NCBI GenBank assembly: GCA_947463975.1
Contig: CANHUW010000038.1
Span: 1 to 11,471, forward strand
Length of the DNA stretch: 11,471 bases
Source: Bacteroidota bacterium
Lineage (GTDB): Bacteria > Bacteroidota > Bacteroidia > Chitinophagales > Chitinophagaceae
Direction: 5' to 3'
The translations under genes and the position numbers were made by a program. Positions 7,311-11,471 of the stretch are shown piece after piece. Each line of letters opens with the position of its first letter. Position 1 is the first letter of the stretch. The notes below the pieces were generated by a model, which saw only the letters and a list, made by a program, of their open reading frames with translations, was not told the DNA's origin and did not search any database.

Positions 7311-7991
7311 TTAATAATTTGATTTACTATCTGCCATTTGAGCGCCCGTTACAATCGCTACTCCTGCACTACAACCAATTCTTGTTGCACCTGCGTCTAT
7401 CATTTGTTTAGCAGTTGCATAATCTCTAATTCCACCAGAGGCTTTGATATGAACCGCATCTGGTAAATGCTTTCTAAATAATTGAACTGCTTCCACAGTA
7501 GCTCCTTTTTCTGCATACCCTGTAGAAGTTTTTAAATAATCAATACCTGCTACTCCATAAATATCACAACACTTAATGATTTCTTCATCGGTTAATACCC
7601 CAGACTCAATAATCACTTTTATTTTCTTACCCTTTGATCTTACAATAGGCATAATATGATTGATCTCGTCAGCAATGGCCATCCAATCTCCGTTTTTTAT
7701 TGCAGAGATGTTGGCAACCACATCTAATTCATCTGCACCATCTACCATCGCCAAAATAATTTCGGCAATCTTGGCTTCTGTAGCACTATATCCAAAAGGA
7801 AAACCAATGACAGTAGCAACTTGTACCGATGTTCCATTCACTAGCTCTTTAGCAAGCTTCACAAAATTAGGTGGTACGCATACTGCAGCAAATTGATATT
7901 GCTTTGCCTCATCACACAATTTTTGAATATCCGCTACTAAACAAGTAGGTTTTAAAATAGTATGATCGATATATTGATTGACAGCTAACAT
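7311..7991 (-). CDS. deoC: Deoxyribose-phosphate aldolase
   Basis: A 226-residue class I aldolase that splits 2-deoxyribose 5-phosphate into acetaldehyde and glyceraldehyde 3-phosphate, the last step of deoxyribonucleoside catabolism. Family motifs are IDHTILKP (8-15), VIGFPFG (61-67), ADELDVV (86-92, with the conserved Asp90), YLKTSTG (152-158, with the Schiff-base Lys154) and KASGGIR (183-189, with the second active-site Lys183). The catalytic set is complete, and the length is typical of the shorter bacterial DeoC group (E. coli is 259). It lies 12 bases after the secA stop and 24 before the amidohydrolase, so it is probably co-transcribed. No other nucleoside-catabolism gene (such as deoA, deoB or deoD) is present in the window. 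Confidence 0.95.
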   Translation of the reverse strand: MLAVNQYIDHTILKPTCLVADIQKLCDEAKQYQFAAVCVPPNFVKLAKELVNGTSVQVATVIGFPFGYSATEAKIAEIILAMVDGADELDVVANISAIKNGDWMAIADEINHIMPIVRSKGKKIKVIIESGVLTDEEIIKCCDIYGVAGIDYLKTSTGYAEKGATVEAVQLFRKHLPDAVHIKASGGIRDYATAKQMIDAGATRIGCSAGVAIVTGAQMADSKSNY

Positions 7992-8003
7992 TTAAATGAT
8001 TAT

Positions 8004-11000
8004 TTATACCGCGTCTTTTCCGTGACAGGCTTTGTATTTCTTTCCGCTTCCGCATGGACAAGGATCGTTGCGGCCAATCTTTGGACCCACTTGCACAGGC
8101 GCTTGCTTTACTTCAGAAGGATCGTTATAAGTTGGGCCAGTAGGTGCTTCTTCATTTCTATTTGCACTTAATTTACTTAAGTCTGTTTTTTGTTGCTTAC
8201 CCTCTTTCACATTTCCCCCATCTATATGAATATGTGCATGACACAAGAACTGCACTAAGCTATGATTAATAGATAAATCCATTTTTCGGAACATTTCAAA
8301 AGCTTCCATTTTATAAATAACCAATGGATCTTTCTGCTCGTAAGTCGCTGTTTGTACAGATTGCTTTAAATCGTCCATTGCACGCAAATGCTCCTTCCAT
8401 GCATCATCAATTAAACTTAATGCAATAGATTTTTCTGCTTGCATAGACAATGCTTGTCCCGAGCTATTGATATTCTTGTCTAAGTTTACTAATACACTAA
8501 ATACTGTTTTATTATCGCTCACTGGTACAATTACATTTTCGATATGACTACCCTGAGTTAATCGAATATTTTTAAATACAGGAATGCTATCCTGCATCAT
8601 TTCTTTTTTCTTGTACTCGTAATGTGCAATAGCTTCTTGATATACTGACTCTACTAAAGCATTGTCATTGTTTTTATTGAACGCTTCTGCAGTGATCTTG
8701 GTATCCAATCCAACTTGAACAATTAAATCTAATTTGAAATTCTCGTAATCATTTGCAGATTTATGCCCTAATACCATTCCTTCAATGACTTGATAAAAAG
8801 CATTATCAATATCCAATGCTAAACGCTCTCCAAACAATGCGTGACTTCTCTTCTTATAAATCACCGCTCTTTGTTTGTTCATTACATCATCATACTCCAA
8901 CAAACGCTTTCTCACTCCAAAATTATTTTCTTCTACTTTCTTTTGTGCACGTTCAATAGACTTGGTGATCATACTATGCTGAATCACTTCACCTTCTTTA
9001 TAACCAGCAAAGTCCATTACTTTGGCAATTCTTTCGCTACCAAACATTCTCATCAAATCGTCTTCTAATGAAACAAAGAATTGAGAAGAACCTGGATCAC
9101 CTTGTCTACCTGCTCTACCTCTTAATTGTCTGTCTACGCGACGAGACTCGTGACGCTCTGTACCTAATATCGCTAAACCACCAGCAGCTTTTACTTCTGG
9201 GCTTAATTTAATATCCGTACCTCTACCTGCCATGTTGGTAGCAATCGTTACAGCACCAGTTAAGCCTGCTTCAGCAACTACCTGTGCTTCTCTTGCGTGC
9301 TGCTTTGCGTTCAAGACATTATGCGGAATATTTTGTTGACGCAACATTCTACTTAACAATTCACTCACTTCCACACTAGTAGTTCCCACTAAGACTGGAC
9401 GACCTTGATCTCTCAATGATTCGATAGCTTCAATCACCGCTCCGTATTTCTCACGCTTGGTTTTGAATACCATGTCTTGCTCATCAATCCTTACTGCAGG
9501 AATATTGGTTGGAATAGATACCACATCCAATTTATAAATACTCCAAAATTCTGCTGCTTCTGTTTCTGCAGTACCAGTCATACCACAAAGCTTGTGGTAC
9601 ATTCTAAAGAAATTTTGTAATGTGATGGTTGCATATGTTTGAGTAGCCGCTTCGATCTTTACATTTTCTTTTGCTTCTATCGCTTGGTGTAATCCATCTG
9701 AGTAACGACGGCCTTCCATGATACGACCTGTTTGCTCATCTACAATTTTTACCTGTCCTTCAATCACCACATACTCCACATCTTTATCAAATAAAGTGTA
9801 GGCTTTTAGTAATTGATTGACTGTATGTATACGATCAGCCTTAATGCTGTAATCGCTGATAATCGTTTCTTTTTGTGCTAATTTTTCTTCTGCAGTTAAA
9901 GAAGCACTTGTGTCAATGACATTTAATGCAACACTGATATCTGGCAATAAAAAGAAGTTTGGATCTTCTCCTGCACCAGTGATTAAATGCAAACCTTTAT
10001 CTGTTAGTTCTACTGAATTATTTTTTTCATCAATATGGAAATACAATTCTTCGTCCACCAATGGCATTTCTCTTTGCTGATCTGCTAAGAAATAATTTTC
10101 TGATTTTTGTAATTTTACTCTAATTCCTGGCTCACTTAAATACTTGATTAAAGCACTATTTTTTGGCAAACCTCTAAATGCTCTATACAATGCCAATCCG
10201 CCATCTTGTGGATCATCATTGCCTTCAGTAATTTTCTTTTTTGCTTCGATTAAAAATTGGCTGGTCGCTTTCTTCTGCGCTTCTACTAATTTTTCAATTC
10301 TTGGTTTTAAATCAAAAAATTGTTGCTCTCCTGTTTTGTGTCCAATAGGACCAGAAATAATCAAGGGAGTACGCGCATCATCAATCAATACACTATCCAC
10401 TTCATCCACCATGGCAAAATGATGTTTTCTTTGCACCATTTCTTCTGGCGTATGCACCATATTGTCTCTCAAATAATCAAAACCAAATTCGTTATTGGTA
10501 CCATATGTAATATCTGCTCTATATGCACTTCTTCTTTCCTCTGAATTAGGCTGATGCTTGTCGATGCAATCTACTGTTAATCCTAACCACTCAAACAAAG
10601 TACCATTCCACTCACTATCTCTTTTGGCTAAGTAATCGTTCACTGTTACCACATGAACCCCTTGCCCAGCCAATGCATTCAAATAAGCTGGAAGTGTAGA
10701 TACCAATGTTTTACCTTCACCCGTTGACATCTCGGCAATTTTACCTTGATGTAAAGTAATACCTCCAATCAACTGCACGTCATAGTGCACCATATTCCAT
10801 GTAACAGGCGTTCCTGCCGCCTTCCATGTTGTTTGGAAAACAGATTGATCTCCTTTAATGGTAACATATTCTTTTTTTACAGAGAAAGTTCTATCCAATT
10901 CTGTTGCAGTGGCTACCAACTCTTCATTATCAGTAAATCTTCTTGCTGCATCTTTTACCACCGCAAAAGCTTCTGGCAAAATCTCCCATAAAATAGTTTC

Positions 11001-11303
11001 TAAAGATTGGTCTCTATCTTTTATGAGCGTATCAATATTTTGATAGATCGCATCTCGACCCATCAAATCACTCAATGGTAAAGCATCTGCTTTAGCTTGT
11101 TCCGCAGCAATTTGCTCATTGATGCCTGCTAAGTGATTTTTAATGCGCTCTTTGAACTCATTTGTCTTATTTCTTAATGCATCATTGCTCAAAGATTTAT
11201 AAGACGCATAATGTCCATTGATCACTCCCACTATGTGTTGAATTTTCTTAACGTCTTTCTCACTTTTTGAGCCACCGAATAGTTTATTGATAATTTGCAA
11301 CAT
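8004..11303 (-). CDS. secA: Protein translocase ATPase SecA, long Bacteroidota form
   Basis: A 1099-residue SecA, the motor ATPase that pushes preproteins through SecYEG. The start MLQIINKLFGG, followed by SKSEKDVKKI, is typical of the phylum. Motifs in order are Walker A MSTGEGKTLVS (192-202), Walker B VDEVDSVLIDDARTPL (299-314), TGRIMEGRRYSDGLHQAIEA (525-544), CGMTGTAETEA (573-583), AGRGTDIKL (692-700) and QLRGRAGRQGDPGSS (726-740), which together form the helicase-like motor. The helical scaffold follows, and a zinc-binding SEC-C tail ends the protein (C1082, C1084, C1093, H1094). It is about 200 residues longer than E. coli SecA (901): extra material lies in two N-terminal stretches (roughly 52-100 and 122-168) and in the preprotein-crosslinking region between about 320 and 510. 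It probably heads a secA-deoC-amidohydrolase transcript. Confidence 0.97.
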   Translation of the reverse strand: MLQIINKLFGGSKSEKDVKKIQHIVGVINGHYASYKSLSNDALRNKTNEFKERIKNHLAGINEQIAAEQAKADALPLSDLMGRDAIYQNIDTLIKDRDQSLETILWEILPEAFAVVKDAARRFTDNEELVATATELDRTFSVKKEYVTIKGDQSVFQTTWKAAGTPVTWNMVHYDVQLIGGITLHQGKIAEMSTGEGKTLVSTLPAYLNALAGQGVHVVTVNDYLAKRDSEWNGTLFEWLGLTVDCIDKHQPNSEERRSAYRADITYGTNNEFGFDYLRDNMVHTPEEMVQRKHHFAMVDEVDSVLIDDARTPLIISGPIGHKTGEQQFFDLKPRIEKLVEAQKKATSQFLIEAKKKITEGNDDPQDGGLALYRAFRGLPKNSALIKYLSEPGIRVKLQKSENYFLADQQREMPLVDEELYFHIDEKNNSVELTDKGLHLITGAGEDPNFFLLPDISVALNVIDTSASLTAEEKLAQKETIISDYSIKADRIHTVNQLLKAYTLFDKDVEYVVIEGQVKIVDEQTGRIMEGRRYSDGLHQAIEAKENVKIEAATQTYATITLQNFFRMYHKLCGMTGTAETEAAEFWSIYKLDVVSIPTNIPAVRIDEQDMVFKTKREKYGAVIEAIESLRDQGRPVLVGTTSVEVSELLSRMLRQQNIPHNVLNAKQHAREAQVVAEAGLTGAVTIATNMAGRGTDIKLSPEVKAAGGLAILGTERHESRRVDRQLRGRAGRQGDPGSSQFFVSLEDDLMRMFGSERIAKVMDFAGYKEGEVIQHSMITKSIERAQKKVEENNFGVRKRLLEYDDVMNKQRAVIYKKRSHALFGERLALDIDNAFYQVIEGMVLGHKSANDYENFKLDLIVQVGLDTKITAEAFNKNNDNALVESVYQEAIAHYEYKKKEMMQDSIPVFKNIRLTQGSHIENVIVPVSDNKTVFSVLVNLDKNINSSGQALSMQAEKSIALSLIDDAWKEHLRAMDDLKQSVQTATYEQKDPLVIYKMEAFEMFRKMDLSINHSLVQFLCHAHIHIDGGNVKEGKQQKTDLSKLSANRNEEAPTGPTYNDPSEVKQAPVQVGPKIGRNDPCPCGSGKKYKACHGKDAV

Positions 11304-11339
11304 ATACTGCTATAAATAATTGTGTTATAACCTAATACT

Positions 11340-11347
11340 CAAAGTTC
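11340..11347 (-). promoter_or_regulatory. Weak -7-like box upstream of secA
   Basis: On the minus strand this reads GAACTTTG, one mismatch from the Bacteroidota -7 consensus TAnnTTTG, 36 bases upstream of the secA ATG. The implied leader of about 30 bases is close to that inferred for maeB. A matching -33 element is not evident, so this is a tentative call. Confidence 0.25.
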
Positions 11348-11371
11348 ATGCCAAATTAGATTTTGACCTGT

Positions 11372-11403
11372 TTTGAGGGCCTTAAAGGTAAGCATTTGAG
11401 GGC
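11372..11403. repeat. Short direct repeat TTTGAGGGC, two copies
   Basis: TTTGAGGGC occurs exactly at 11372-11380 and 11395-11403, 23 bases start to start, roughly two helical turns. A related TTTTGA half occurs just before the first copy (11361-11366). Both copies lie upstream of the suggested secA -7 box, where a regulator could bind, but nine bases in a short noncoding region could recur by chance. Confidence 0.35.
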
Positions 11404-11471
11404 AGTTTGGCCATTTTCGGGCCCTATCTGTATAAAAATTAACTTGTAGCCCCTTAAAAGTGGAAAATGGA

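Larger units (their letters stand above)
11304..11471. other. Noncoding region upstream of secA
   Basis: These 168 bases at the window edge hold no supported gene on either strand; the only ATG-led readings are a few codons long. The region must contain whatever drives secA if no further gene upstream reads through. It is locally richer in GC at about 11371-11424 (runs such as GAGGGCC and CGGGCCC), and it contains the short direct repeats and the weak -7-like box listed separately. Confidence 0.6.

Noticed and set aside
1..11471. A new defence, mobile or biosynthetic system
   Set aside because: All complete genes belong to recognisable families with intact catalytic motifs, composition looks even across the window, and no transposase, integrase, long terminal repeats, toxin-antitoxin pair or spacer array is visible.

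Overview
This looks like a chromosomal segment of a Bacteroidota bacterium, probably from the Chitinophagaceae or a close relative. The evidence is low-GC coding DNA, no clear Shine-Dalgarno sequences before the starts, TAnnTTTG-type -7 boxes upstream of some genes, an enlarged SecA of about 1,100 residues, and a partial DUF2805/TIGR03643 gene of a type common in that phylum. The placement below phylum is an inference from overall protein flavour. The window is densely packed: eight complete genes and one partial gene fill nearly all of it, and no gap reaches 300 bases. I see no mobile element, CRISPR array, tRNA or rRNA.

Layout from left to right. Positions 1-95 (minus strand) hold the first 31 codons of a DUF2805 protein, whose start overlaps the end of a membrane-anchored SOUL/heme-binding-family gene (83-676, minus). 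A 60-base divergent intergenic region with a striking nested inverted repeat separates these from a plus-strand SRAP gene (737-1456), of the YedK/HMCES family that crosslinks to abasic sites in single-stranded DNA. The SRAP gene converges on a minus-strand block at 1486-6026. Read in transcription order, that block is a malic enzyme fused to a phosphotransacetylase domain, an MlaE-type lipid transporter permease, and a beta-CASP metallo-beta-lactamase RNase. Gaps are 20 and 27 bases, so they probably share a transcript starting from a promoter-like TAGCTTTG box in the 78-base gap above the malic enzyme. Further right, another minus-strand block (6105-11303) reads secA, deoC, then an M20D amidohydrolase, with gaps of 12 and 24 bases. 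The last 168 bases are noncoding and contain the upstream region of secA, with short direct repeats.

The gene functions are mostly housekeeping: protein export (SecA), deoxyribonucleoside catabolism (DeoC), amino-acyl conjugate hydrolysis (M20D), conversion of malate to pyruvate (MaeB), outer-membrane lipid asymmetry or transport (MlaE), RNA processing (beta-CASP) and protection of damaged replication forks (SRAP). They do not form an obvious single pathway; the co-orientation looks like ordinary compact operon packing. I found no convincing new multi-gene system. The most notable signals are the nested dyad overlapping the SRAP start, a possible leaderless SRAP transcript, and an MlaE permease with no Mla partner genes in its operon.
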